From NCBI GenBank assembly GCA_017540585.1, contig JAFYAT010000044.1:1-48410 (forward strand): 48,410 bases of DNA, in the 5' to 3' direction. Of this stretch, positions 1-8,112 are shown in pieces. This DNA comes from Bacteroidaceae bacterium (GTDB taxonomy: Bacteria; Bacteroidota; Bacteroidia; Bacteroidales; Bacteroidaceae). The position numbers were made by a program, and so were the translations under genes. Every line of letters starts with the position of its first letter. The stretch's first letter is position 1. The notes below the pieces were generated by a model that saw only the letters and a list, made by a program, of their open reading frames with translations, ran no database searches and was not told where the DNA came from.

Positions 1-612
1 ATAGACAGCCGACCAAGTCCTTGCATTCTCTAAGCCGATATCTTCGTATGCGATTTCCTTAAAGAGGCCATTCTCCCAGGTCAGTTTGACCTTTTCAAGC
101 CAACTGGCAGTATATGGCTTACCCTTTTCAATACCGGTCTCCCCTCCTGATTGGGTCATGGATGTCAGATGTCCATCCTTGTCGTAGGTGTAGGATGCCG
201 AACCAGTTCCATTCCAATTGTTTTCAAAGTAAATACTGCTGCCGGTCTCTTGGCTTTCGTAAGATGTCATCCGACCCATTTTGTCGTAGTTCACGGCAAA
301 TTCGGTCACATAGTTGTAAAAAGAATTATTCCTTCTGCGAATCTTGTCTGGACCATATTGGAAAGCATAATCGTCCAAATAATCTTTGTGCGCAATGGAA
401 TCGAACAACCCTTCATTGTTGTAATACACAGTATATTCGCCGAATGATTTCAGTCGCAGACCGCTCTCCTTGTCGATAATACCCGTCAGGGCAGATACAT
501 TGTCAGCGCCATTGCTGCCATTGTCATCATCATTGTCACATGATACTAAACTCACACTTATTGTCATGGCTATCATGACAGCCATTAAACTCCATAAAAA
601 ATCCTTTTTCAT
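1..612 (-). CDS. Partial lipoprotein of unknown function
   Basis: This is the N-terminal 204 codons of a gene that runs off the left edge of the window, so the C-terminus is not seen. The start ATG is at 610-612. A short charged N-terminus and hydrophobic stretch lead to a lipobox reading SLVSC (Cys at about residue 25), followed by an acidic run DNDDDN. This is the usual lipoprotein export signal of Bacteroidetes, where acidic residues after Cys favour surface display. The rest is rich in Tyr, Asn and Gly with motifs such as YDKDGHLTSM and YDKMGRMTSYE, resembling RHS/YD-like or DUF4595-type beta-rich lipoproteins. No catalytic motif is visible and the function is unknown. Possible Bacteroidetes -7 boxes on this strand lie near 680-687 and 713-720. 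Confidence 0.8.
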   Translation of the reverse strand, partial: MKKDFLWSLMAVMIAMTISVSLVSCDNDDDNGSNGADNVSALTGIIDKESGLRLKSFGEYTVYYNNEGLFDSIAHKDYLDDYAFQYGPDKIRRRNNSFYNYVTEFAVNYDKMGRMTSYESQETGSSIYFENNWNGTGSASYTYDKDGHLTSMTQSGGETGIEKGKPYTASWLEKVKLTWENGLFKEIAYEDIGLENARTWSAVY

Positions 613-1101
613 AGTTCTAATATTTTAAATTATTTAACATTCACTGATTAAATACAGATTCTACCTGTTGCAGAATCCACAAATTTAATTTGTAAAAATA
701 ATGAAATTTATACAAATATATACCAACAGGATGTTAAATATTCTTAATGCTTGCAATTTGGATGCTTTTTAAAAAGAAATGATATTTGTATATGGTGAAT
801 AGAACGTGTTTTGTGGACTTAATATGAATATTTCTACCAGTTTTTAGCCTAAACGTAAATTTTGTTAATAAACGGACAGGTATGTCAGACTACTCAAATA
901 TGGCATTGAAAGTATGTGTTACAGCGAAAAACTCGCGACAACGACTTCGACCATTCTTCGTGTAATTATCAATTTGAAGGATAAATTGCAAACCGCACCT
1001 TGCATTTTGCCTATTCTGCATTGTGTCTATGCGTTAAAAACGTTAAATCTCGCATTTTTTACACTCCACAGAATTCGCCTAATCACTTTTCTATCGTTTA
1101 A
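613..1101. other. Intergenic spacer, no convincing gene
   Basis: This AT-rich stretch separates the lipoprotein from the decayed BspA gene. A 64-codon frame at 914-1108 has no recognisable motif or promoter and is not called. The 13-mer at about 1073-1085 (GAATTCGCCTAAT) recurs inverted inside the MITE-like element near 41 kb, so part of this spacer may be repeat-element debris. Confidence 0.5.
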
Positions 1102-2229
1102 TGTGTAAGATACTGTGTAATAATTAAATACAAACACGAGAGTTGTTCAGGACTTGAATCAATCGAACTCCCGGAGATAACAAATATCGAAGCAAAAACT
1201 TTTGCCAACTGCAAGGCTCTCAAGACAATCACCATTCCTAACACAGTAAACAAGATTGCAGGAAATGCCTTTGCTGGCTGTGACATAAAAAAAGTAAACT
1301 ATGACATCGTAGATTTCTCCTTAGATTACAATAATGCTACAGATTTTGAATTTGAATATAGGAACGTGGAGTTTACTTACAACGGAGGCAAACCATTTCG
1401 CGGAGATATTGTCGTACCTGAAGGTACAAAGAAAATAGGACATGAGGTTTTCTTCCAACACTCCAACATCAACTCAGTGGTACTCCCATCAAGCGTAAAG
1501 GAAATCGACGAAAAAGCCTTTGCATACTGCACGAATCTGAAGTCAATCACATTATCCGACTCTCTGGAAAGTATCGCTCCATTTGCCTTCTTCATGTGCG
1601 AAGAACTTGACTCTATCATCATTCCGAACTCTGTTACAACACTTGGAGCATGTGCCTTTGCAAGTTGCACTAAACTAAGGAAACTGGTTCTCTCAAACAA
1701 GATTACTGAGATACCAAATCGTGCTTTCAGCGATTGCAATAACATAGAGTCGCTAACCATCCCAAGAACGATAACAGCAATAGGTTATTCGGCATTCAAG
1801 AGCTGTAAGCGACTGAAATCTGTAACAATTCCAAACTCAGTAAAAAGTATCGACTATTCCGCCTTTGGCGATTGTGACAGCCTGACGTACATATTCTCTC
1901 TTATCAATGAACCAGCATCTGTTTATACGGACTTCTACGACAAGGAGATGTTCTCCATTCCACTCTACGTCCTACCAGGTATGAAGGAAGTATATCAAAA
2001 AACTGGCGAATGGAAGAAATTTTTGACAATCGTAGAAATGACTGAGGAAGAGTTGCAACAGAAGGAAAAAGAAGTTGACGAAGCAACAGGAATTGCATCC
2101 ATCAAGGCACAACAACATGTTCCATCTGACAGGATTTACACCCTTGAAGGCACGTACGTAGGCAACGACATCAAGTCACTCAAGAAAGGAATATATATCA
2201 TTCACGGAAAGAAAGTAGTGATAAGATAA
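1102..2229 (+). pseudogene. 5'-truncated BspA-like leucine-rich repeat protein with sorting tail
   Basis: The open frame encodes about seven LRR_5/TpLRR units of about 23 residues, with phrases such as AFANCKALKTITIPNTV, AFAYCTNLKSITLSDSL and AFKSCKRLKSVTIPNSV. These are typical of BspA-type surface adhesins. It ends in a tail reading IYTLEGTYVGNDIKSLK then KGIYIIHGKKVVIR, like the C-terminal sorting signal of the subtilisin-like protease at 8-11 kb. The frame follows a stop at 1099-1101 directly, and the first LRR starts within a few codons. There is no ATG, signal peptide or N-terminal domain; the first in-frame conventional start is a GTG at 1366, in the middle of a repeat. Family members normally begin with a signal peptide, so I read this as the 3' remnant of a longer gene. 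A strong terminator follows. Confidence 0.75.
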
Positions 2230-2234
2230 AATGA

Positions 2235-2271
2235 AAAAAGGGCTTCTGTATTCTCGACAGAAGCCCTTTTT
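2235..2271 (+). terminator. Rho-independent terminator after BspA remnant
   Basis: A perfect 15-bp stem (AAAAAGGGCTTCTGT, 2235-2249, with its complement at 2257-2271) closes a 7-nt loop and ends in five T. The A-tract and T-tract make it usable on both strands. Confidence 0.9.
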
Positions 2272-3072
2272 CAAGGGAATAATGAACATTTAACTTTTTT
2301 GGGAAAGGGCTGAAACATTTTTTTTCTTAATGGATTAACCATTGCTACGGGAATTTTTTGAACAATTAATTTATAGCCCCTAAGTTATAAATGAACAAGA
2401 AAAACCAATTAGGGAAGATGAACTTGAACAAGAAAGTAATGAACATTTATATTGAAAAACTTTATTCGTTTTTTATTGTCATGTCATTTTCGTTTTGACA
2501 TTGCAAAGATACGCCATTTTCATGTTACGATGCTAATATTTTCAAGTCGTTTTTGTTCAATTATTTCATTTTGCATAGTATTGAGACAAAATAAAAGGGG
2601 AAAAATGCGAAAAAGTCGTAATTAAACAAAAAAGCGGCTTGCTTTTTAAAATCAGCGCAAAAATTGTATTTTCAACGCAGTTTTTAGACTATTATTGCAT
2701 TATAAATGCACTTTCGAGAGAAATTTTTCATTCAAGAGACACATCACAGGACAAATTCTCGTCATGAAGGAGTAAAAATGACATGTCAAACATATTATGG
2801 CTTTTTACAATGCTGCGTAATGATATAATATGTTTACATAATTTTAAATGGCATGATACATTGATTACAATCAACTTTATGCAAACGATAAAGAACAAAA
2901 ACAAAAATGAATTTCACATTAGCAATTGATTATTCACCCAACAAAAAGAAAAACGGCAGCCACATCTTACATATTGTTGTTCTATTTTAGAGATAACTTA
3001 ACCAAATGGTAGTGTAAATATGGCGTTTGGTAGAAATATATTATTTTTTTATGTAAAAAACACAAAATATAG
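2272..3072. other. AT-rich intergenic spacer
   Basis: About 0.8 kb with no frame that looks like a gene. A TATCTTTG box on the minus strand (plus-strand 2504-2511) could be a promoter reading left, but no matching -33 box or downstream gene was found. The stretch may hold decayed DNA. Confidence 0.45.
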
Positions 3073-3102
3073 TTTGATATTAAATAAAATGCCTTACCTT
3101 TG
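3073..3102 (+). promoter_or_regulatory. Bacteroidetes-type promoter for candidate sRNA
   Basis: A -33 box TTTG (3073-3076) and a -7 box TACCTTTG (3095-3102) are separated by 18 nt. This is close to the TTTG-N19-TAnnTTTG consensus and predicts transcription starting near 3108. Confidence 0.75.
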
Positions 3103-3107
3103 CACTG

Positions 3108-3212
3108 CTTTTTGGGGCGTAATGCCTCGGAGAGCATTTTGTTCACTATATTTTATTCATTCATTCCCGACTCCTCCGGTGATAGATTCATAGGGGGGTC
3201 GATTTTTTTTTT
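3108..3212 (+). ncRNA. Candidate small non-coding RNA (about 105 nt)
   Basis: The interval begins just after a consensus promoter and ends in an intrinsic terminator: 3168-3176 (CGACTCCTC) pairs with 3193-3201 (GGGGGGTCG) through nine pairs including G-U pairs, followed by ten T (3203-3212). Near the 5' end GGGGC and GCCTC (about 3115-3125) can form a small hairpin. No frame longer than a few codons begins inside. The terminator separates it from the ferredoxin gene, which has its own promoter at 3334-3364. I do not recognise it as 6S, tmRNA, SRP RNA or RNase P RNA. Exact ends are inferred. Confidence 0.6.
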
Positions 3213-3228
3213 ATCCCACTCTCACTTC

Positions 3229-3278
3229 ATTTCATCCTCTTGCAATACCCACAAATGAGTATTGCAAGAGGATGAAAT
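3229..3278. repeat. Perfect 20-bp inverted repeat upstream of ferredoxin
   Basis: Arms 3229-3248 and 3259-3278 are exactly complementary over 20 bp (ATTTCATCCTCTTGCAATAC) around a 10-nt loop. No T-run follows on either side, so it is not an ordinary intrinsic terminator. It lies between the sRNA terminator and the ferredoxin promoter. Confidence 0.85.
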
Positions 3279-3333
3279 AGGTATAAATCGAGAAAGAAAA
3301 ATAAGAAATGAGTATTATTTATCATTATTTTTC

Positions 3334-3364
3334 TTGGCAGGTAAGATAATCTTTCATATCTTTG
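3334..3364 (+). promoter_or_regulatory. Promoter of ferredoxin gene
   Basis: The -7 box TATCTTTG (3357-3364) is an exact match. TTGG at 3334-3337, 19 nt upstream, is an imperfect -33 element. The start would lie near 3370, giving a leader of about 70 nt. Confidence 0.6.
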
Positions 3365-3442
3365 CACAGTCTGTCGGATAAATGAGTAGCAGACAAAGAT
3401 AATGGATAAAAAAAACATTAACAATAAAAAAGATTAAACATT

Positions 3443-3616
3443 ATGGCTTACGTAATTAGTGACGATTGTGTAATGTGTGGAACTTGTGCAGGCGAGTGTC
3501 CATCAGGTGCTATCTCTGAGGGCGATAGCAAGTATGTTATTGATGCTAACGCATGCGTTGACTGCGGTACTTGCGCTGACGCTTGTCCAGCTGGTGCTAT
3601 CAACCCAGGTGAATAA
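3443..3616 (+). CDS. 2[4Fe-4S] bacterial ferredoxin
   Basis: A 57-residue protein with two cluster-binding motifs: CVMCGTCAGECP (residues 9-20) and CVDCGTCADACP (residues 38-49). Each has the CxxCxxCxxxCP pattern, giving eight cysteines for two [4Fe-4S] clusters. Length and internal symmetry match clostridial-type ferredoxins, small soluble electron carriers for enzymes such as pyruvate:ferredoxin oxidoreductase. The start MAYVISDDC is the usual N-terminus of the family. It is a single-gene unit with its own promoter and a hairpin terminator after the stop. Its partner enzyme is not encoded nearby. Confidence 0.95.
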   Translation: MAYVISDDCVMCGTCAGECPSGAISEGDSKYVIDANACVDCGTCADACPAGAINPGE

Positions 3617-3644
3617 TCACTGACTACACACATCAGAAAGCAAA

Positions 3645-3687
3645 CAGGAGGTAAACACACCAATGGTGTTTATCTCCTGCTTTGTTT
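3645..3687 (+). terminator. Terminator after ferredoxin
   Basis: Arms 3645-3658 (CAGGAGGTAAACAC) and 3666-3679 form a 14-bp stem with one G-U pair, followed by a T-rich stretch CTTTGTTTT. Confidence 0.8.
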
Positions 3688-3730
3688 TAAATGCTTCACA
3701 ATATTCATTCAGAGCGTAAAATCAAAGAAA

Positions 3731-3825
3731 AATGAGGAATCAGAAATCAATCAATTTCTAATTCCTCATTACTAATTACTAATTACTAATTACTCATTAC
3801 TCATTACTAATTACTCACTCCTAAT
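3731..3825. repeat. Inverted repeat plus TAATTACT/TCATTACT tandem repeat
   Basis: Arms 3731-3747 and 3754-3770 pair (AATGAGGAAT with ATTCCTCATT plus AGAAAT with ATTTCT, one mismatch). The right arm runs directly into about eight head-to-tail copies of the 7-8 nt unit ATTACTA/ATTACTC up to 3825. The hairpin lies between converging genes and may serve as terminator. Confidence 0.75.
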
Positions 3826-3840
3826 TGCATATTGAATCCA

Positions 3841-6800
3841 TCACTTCAGTTTCGGTTTCAATTCGTCAGGACTATCGTTAGTGAACATATTCACATCTCC
3901 TGCCACCTTAGTGAAGAGGTCAGATATAAGCGAACGATCAAGCTTCCACACAGGACTAAAATGGTCTGAACGCATATAATTGAGGATGGATAGACGCATC
4001 TGACGTGCAACGCAACGAGTATAGAGAGATGATGTAATATCCATCGTTGTCATCACAAGACGTCCCTTGCCGACATTAGCCTCGAAGAGCATACCTATCT
4101 TGCGAGACACAAACCATGTATCAATGCTCTGCACAAGTGGCTGGAAATCCTTAGGGAAGTCAGTGAACTGCATTACCTGAGCACGATTAACAAGTTCCCA
4201 CCACTGCATGTCAGAATGATAATCTGTAGGGAAAAGGTCAAAGATGCTATGAGTATTCTCAACAAAAATACCTGTCGTGTGAGGAGGGCGCATCTTGAAC
4301 CATGAAGTATTCCAAAAAACAGGAGTAAACTGTTGTACGACCTCCTTACCATATGTCACCTTACCGGCTGCACAGATAAGCACCTTACCGCCTTTGTCAA
4401 GCACCTTCTGGGCCTGCTCATCGAGAGAATCGGTAAGATAGATGTCATCAACCCAAAGCGAGCCCTTACGCTTGCCTGCCCTAACCTTGTCAGTACCATT
4501 AAATGCAATATTCTTCTTTTTTGTAAGAATCTTATTTTTTTTCTTTTGAGAACAGTTCACATAGGCATATCCATCTGCTGCAGAACGTTCCAAGTCATGA
4601 ATAGTAAATTCAATGACAGGCTTAGGATAAACCCAGAAACTCCAGTGATTGCGAGCATCCGTACCTGGGATTGTCACAACAAGGGTGAGCTTGGCAGGCT
4701 CTGTGATGTCCTTCAAATTGTATGACACAAATCCAACATCATTATTCTCACCCACAGGGATATCCACTGCTGGAAGATAATTTTCACCCAAAAGAACACC
4801 ATAATCGTCAGCCCCTCTATCGCCTTGATTGCTTACAGATTTATATATAGCGAAATGCACGCTTACAGATTTTAAATCATGGTCAGAGAACTGATTAACC
4901 TCAATACCTGCAGCAAAGGTCTCGTCATTTCCGTATGTGAACTTAGGAATACGTGCAAGTGGCACTATTGGTGAGCAAAACTCACGGAATTCCTTGTCGG
5001 TAATATATCCTTTATCATCGAAGAATACGTCCGTCACTCCTACAAGAGCAGTACCCTGACCCGAATAATCATTGAGTGAAAGAAGTTGGAAACCTGCATA
5101 CTTAGGAGTACGCAATGTACGTTCTATCTCAGCCTTGTAGCAAAGTGCCTGGAGTTTACCGCTCGCCATCATGAAGTCGTGCGCACGACTGTCCATACCG
5201 TTATCGTTAAGCAGGTCACGGAATATCTCAAAGTTCTTTGCCTTATTTACGCCAGTGTATTTGCTTATCTCATCAAAGTTAGGGAATGCGCACCATTGAC
5301 CTGTCTCATGCGAAACGTAAGGCATCTCAATAGCAGTACCAGGCATATCCTTACCATTATACATCGATATGTTGTTGCGGAAATTAACGATTGCCTCTGG
5401 TGCTTTCTTTGTCCACTCATTCAGACCTCTTGCACCAGCCTTGACAGCAAACTCGCTCTTAGGCTGCCAAGCCCATCCACCACCTACACTGAAACCTGGA
5501 TAAAGGTGACGTGAGTCGTATGCCTTGAACTTCTCAACCTTGTCGCCTGACCACTTCACCCAATTGCCTGCTGGTTCATTACCGAATGCCATGAACGTGA
5601 AAGAAGGGTGATTACCGTATGTGTCACAAATAGCCTTTACCTCAGCATCGAGATAGGTGTCTATAAACTCGCCACGACCAAGCTTCACGCCATGGTTTGG
5701 CCAAGAAGGTCCCTCTGGCTGAATGTAGAAACCTGTCATGTCGGCAGCAAGGAAAGCCGCCTCTGGAGGACAGTAAGAATGGAAGCGCACATGGTTAAGT
5801 CCAAAGCTCTTCATGCGCTTAAACAACTTGAGCCATGATTCCAAGTCCATAGGAGCATATCCTGTATTAGGAAAGTCACAGTTCTCCACAGTTCCGCGAA
5901 GCTGTATTTCTCTTCCATTAAGATAGAACATCTTATCCTTAATCTCTATCTTACGCATACCGAACACTGTCTCTGTAGATGAAACACCCGTCTTTGTCTT
6001 CACATCAACATAGAGACGATAAAGCTGAGGGTTAAACTCGTCCCAGAGCAACATGCCGTCACCCATATTGAGGGTGATGTCAGTCTCCATAGCACCTGTG
6101 TCAGCAAGGGTTATGTCAACTGGCTTTGCCTCCACCGAATGCGATGCACTCGTATTGAACGCCTCGGCACGAAGCGTGACGGTGGCATTCTCCTTTGCAC
6201 TTAGAGCACGAAGATTTAGATGCACACGTGCTATCTTGCTATCAATGTCTGCATAAACCCTACAAGCCTCGATACGACTCTGAGAACGTAGTTCCATTCT
6301 ACCAACAATACCATTCCAGTTACCTTGAGTCTGGTCGGAAACTGAGTGAGAATCCTGTCCTACCTTGACAGTTTCCGGGTCATTGTTTACACAGATAGCG
6401 ATAGTGTTGTCTCCAGCTTTGAGCACTCCCCTACCTATATTATATATATGTGGTACACAAAGTGAGTTGCAAGACACATTCAGTTTAGTGCCATTGACCC
6501 AAACCTCAGACACGATATGAGGACGCTCAAGGTATAGGACATAACCCGTAGCCATATCCACCTTATCTATATTCACAGTACGCTTGTACCACGCCTTGCC
6601 CACATAATGCTTGTCTGGTGTAAGGAAGAACTGAAGCTTCATGTCCTTGCCCGGTTTACGGTACTTCTTCATATAAGGATTGAAGAAATAGCTTGAATCA
6701 TAAAGCGATCCAACCCATTTGGTATTCACACTTATGTCGTCACCCTTGAGTCTCTGAGGCATGGAAGCTGGTAGCAGAATTTTGTCATCAAACTCATAGT

Positions 6801-6945
6801 CAGTCTTGAACCATCCTTCAGTTTCGCCCTTTCCGTCTCTGTCGATACGGAACTGCCATTCTCCAGCAAGGTTAATCACATTCTGCGCACTCACACAGAG
6901 GGCAGAAAGAATAAAAAGAATTGAAATAGTTAGTATATGTTTCAT
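3841..6945 (-). CDS. Secreted glycoside hydrolase family 2 protein
   Basis: A 1034-residue protein starting at the ATG at 6943-6945 (MKHILTISILF), which heads a clear signal peptide ending near CVSAQ. An in-frame ATG ten codons further upstream would put charged residues ahead of the signal and is less likely. The N-terminal jelly-roll (GKAWYKRTV, YLERPHIVSEVWVNG), Ig-like and TIM-barrel order is that of GH2 beta-galactosidases, beta-glucuronidases and relatives. FGNEP places the acid/base at about Glu457, and SHETGQW a probable nucleophile at about Glu547. These are typical retaining-GH2 positions. The exact substrate cannot be read. About 300 extra C-terminal residues follow the core, with no obvious sorting tail. 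It stands alone without SusC/D neighbours; a pectin-lyase gene is 30 kb away. Confidence 0.85.
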   Translation of the reverse strand: MKHILTISILFILSALCVSAQNVINLAGEWQFRIDRDGKGETEGWFKTDYEFDDKILLPASMPQRLKGDDISVNTKWVGSLYDSSYFFNPYMKKYRKPGKDMKLQFFLTPDKHYVGKAWYKRTVNIDKVDMATGYVLYLERPHIVSEVWVNGTKLNVSCNSLCVPHIYNIGRGVLKAGDNTIAICVNNDPETVKVGQDSHSVSDQTQGNWNGIVGRMELRSQSRIEACRVYADIDSKIARVHLNLRALSAKENATVTLRAEAFNTSASHSVEAKPVDITLADTGAMETDITLNMGDGMLLWDEFNPQLYRLYVDVKTKTGVSSTETVFGMRKIEIKDKMFYLNGREIQLRGTVENCDFPNTGYAPMDLESWLKLFKRMKSFGLNHVRFHSYCPPEAAFLAADMTGFYIQPEGPSWPNHGVKLGRGEFIDTYLDAEVKAICDTYGNHPSFTFMAFGNEPAGNWVKWSGDKVEKFKAYDSRHLYPGFSVGGGWAWQPKSEFAVKAGARGLNEWTKKAPEAIVNFRNNISMYNGKDMPGTAIEMPYVSHETGQWCAFPNFDEISKYTGVNKAKNFEIFRDLLNDNGMDSRAHDFMMASGKLQALCYKAEIERTLRTPKYAGFQLLSLNDYSGQGTALVGVTDVFFDDKGYITDKEFREFCSPIVPLARIPKFTYGNDETFAAGIEVNQFSDHDLKSVSVHFAIYKSVSNQGDRGADDYGVLLGENYLPAVDIPVGENNDVGFVSYNLKDITEPAKLTLVVTIPGTDARNHWSFWVYPKPVIEFTIHDLERSAADGYAYVNCSQKKKNKILTKKKNIAFNGTDKVRAGKRKGSLWVDDIYLTDSLDEQAQKVLDKGGKVLICAAGKVTYGKEVVQQFTPVFWNTSWFKMRPPHTTGIFVENTHSIFDLFPTDYHSDMQWWELVNRAQVMQFTDFPKDFQPLVQSIDTWFVSRKIGMLFEANVGKGRLVMTTMDITSSLYTRCVARQMRLSILNYMRSDHFSPVWKLDRSLISDLFTKVAGDVNMFTNDSPDELKPKLK

Positions 6946-6964
6946 ATTAAGTTTATTTTCGTTG

Positions 6965-6972
6965 CAAAAATA
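6965..6972 (-). promoter_or_regulatory. Possible -7 box for the GH2 gene
   Basis: Read on the minus strand the sequence is TATTTTTG, matching TAnnTTTG, about 20 nt before the chosen ATG. No clear -33 TTTG is seen at 19 nt, so this is tentative. Confidence 0.35.
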
Positions 6973-7012
6973 CAAAGATTTAGTGAACTTTTTCTTCTAT
7001 CACACAAAATAA

Positions 7013-7020
7013 CTATCTTT
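7013..7020 (+). promoter_or_regulatory. Possible rightward promoter box
   Basis: TATCTTTG followed by TGCC matches the -7 consensus. The next rightward gene begins 300 nt later at 7315. A weak T-rich element about 19 nt upstream may be the -33 box. Confidence 0.4.
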
Positions 7021-7100
7021 GTGCCGTAAAATAATCCATGTAAAGGTAAAATCAAATAAATTCAGAATGAAGTCACGCGATGTCTAGAAACGAAATTTTT

Positions 7101-7139
7101 AACACGAATTATCATTAATTAAACACGAATTATCATTAA
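7101..7139. repeat. 18-bp direct repeat
   Basis: AACACGAATTATCATTAA occurs at 7101-7118 and again at 7122-7139, only 3 nt apart. The ACGAATTA core resembles the ends of the MITE-like element at 41 kb. The 6946-7314 gap also holds a short GCACC/GGTGC hairpin at about 7189-7201. Confidence 0.8.
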
Positions 7140-7314
7140 ATATTTTTGACAATTCGTGGCCAATTGGTGACTTAGAGTGTAAAAACTGCACCGAAGGTGC
7201 ATTATAATTGTCACAAATCAGATTACAGATACGTAAAATTTTTCGTTTAAAACAAACATTCATGCGCAGCCAATTCTGAATTTTGAATTCTTAATTCTTA
7301 ATTCTTAATTTTCT

Positions 7315-7743
7315 ATGGTTCCATTCAAGAAGATTACACCAAGCGAGAGACAAGCAATCGAGACGTTCCTTGCAAGTCAGGAAGAGAAGCCACTGTTGTC
7401 TGCCATCAAGACATTTTGCCACAACGGAGAGACATACTACGCCATCGTGGAAAATATGCTTGTGATGCGTCAGCAAAGAGAAGGCACCTATTATTTCACC
7501 ATGCCATACGGTCATGGTCAGCTCCGCTACGTCCTCATGCAGCTGCTTGAAAATGCGAAGATAATGGGATGTAAATGCACAATAGTACTTGCCGACAAAG
7601 ACGACACACGTGCCATCGAATCGTCCATGCCGAAACACTTCACCATCACTAATGATGCAAATGGTACCTTCACAGCTCATGCAACAAAGGACTTTTCCGA
7701 CTCCGTATTCAACAATAACGAAAGTATGGTGCCAGCATGGTAA
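7315..7743 (+). CDS. Half-length DUF2156/LPG-synthase-C-like protein
   Basis: A 142-residue frame beginning MVPFKKITPSERQAIE. The pattern of an opening PF+xIT segment, a central YYFTMPYGHGQLRYVL and a following CTIVLADKD resembles the N-terminal GNAT-fold half of DUF2156 proteins (phosphatidylglycerol lysyltransferase C-terminal-like), which are usually near 300 residues in Bacteroidetes. The family's second half, with its conserved KRNHINKF segment, is missing. The frame ends at VPAW-stop and I found no continuation in other frames downstream. It may be a stand-alone domain or a truncated remnant. No signal peptide is present. No promoter is immediately upstream apart from the box at 7013. 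Confidence 0.5.
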   Translation: MVPFKKITPSERQAIETFLASQEEKPLLSAIKTFCHNGETYYAIVENMLVMRQQREGTYYFTMPYGHGQLRYVLMQLLENAKIMGCKCTIVLADKDDTRAIESSMPKHFTITNDANGTFTAHATKDFSDSVFNNNESMVPAW

Positions 7744-7897
7744 TGTACGCCACATACAACTAAAGATAACGAAAAAACGTAATTATTCACTTAAAACAAA
7801 AATGACGAAACATGAACAAACATTGTCATTTCTTGGCAAGAAAGTGGAGAAAATATGAAAAAATACCATTGCATTGTAAAAAAAGTAGGAAAAAATG

Positions 7898-7928
7898 TTT
7901 GTCATTACAATAAAATGAAATAATTTTG
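7898..7928 (+). promoter_or_regulatory. Consensus promoter of the subtilisin-like protease
   Basis: TTTG (7898-7901), exactly 19 nt, then TAATTTTG (7921-7928) is a perfect Bacteroidetes promoter. The start near 7935 gives a leader of about 178 nt that contains a GC-rich CCTTCC/GGGAGG hairpin (about 8044-8067) followed by a T-run, a possible attenuator. The rest of the 7744-8112 gap shows no gene. Confidence 0.85.
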
Positions 7929-8112
7929 CGCCAAATTCTAACAGAAAGTAACTTCTGTATCCACAACAACAAAATAAAACCGTTTACAAAATAAAACAAA
8001 TTACAACGCAAAAAAATAACTAATTTTTAATTAACAACAGGCAACCTTCCACAAGGGAGGGGGCTGAAATATTCATTTTTTAATAATAACCCATAAAGTA
8101 CAAAAAACAACT

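Noticed and set aside
114-479. Overlapping plus-strand frames of 121 and 98 residues
   Set aside because: They lie opposite the partial lipoprotein gene, which has a signal peptide and lipobox; the plus-strand products have no motif or promoter.
914-1108. 64-residue frame upstream of the BspA remnant
   Set aside because: No recognisable motif or promoter; composition looks like spacer DNA.
7291-7755. 154-residue minus-strand frame
   Set aside because: It mirrors the DUF2156-like gene; Cys/His-rich shadow composition and no promoter.
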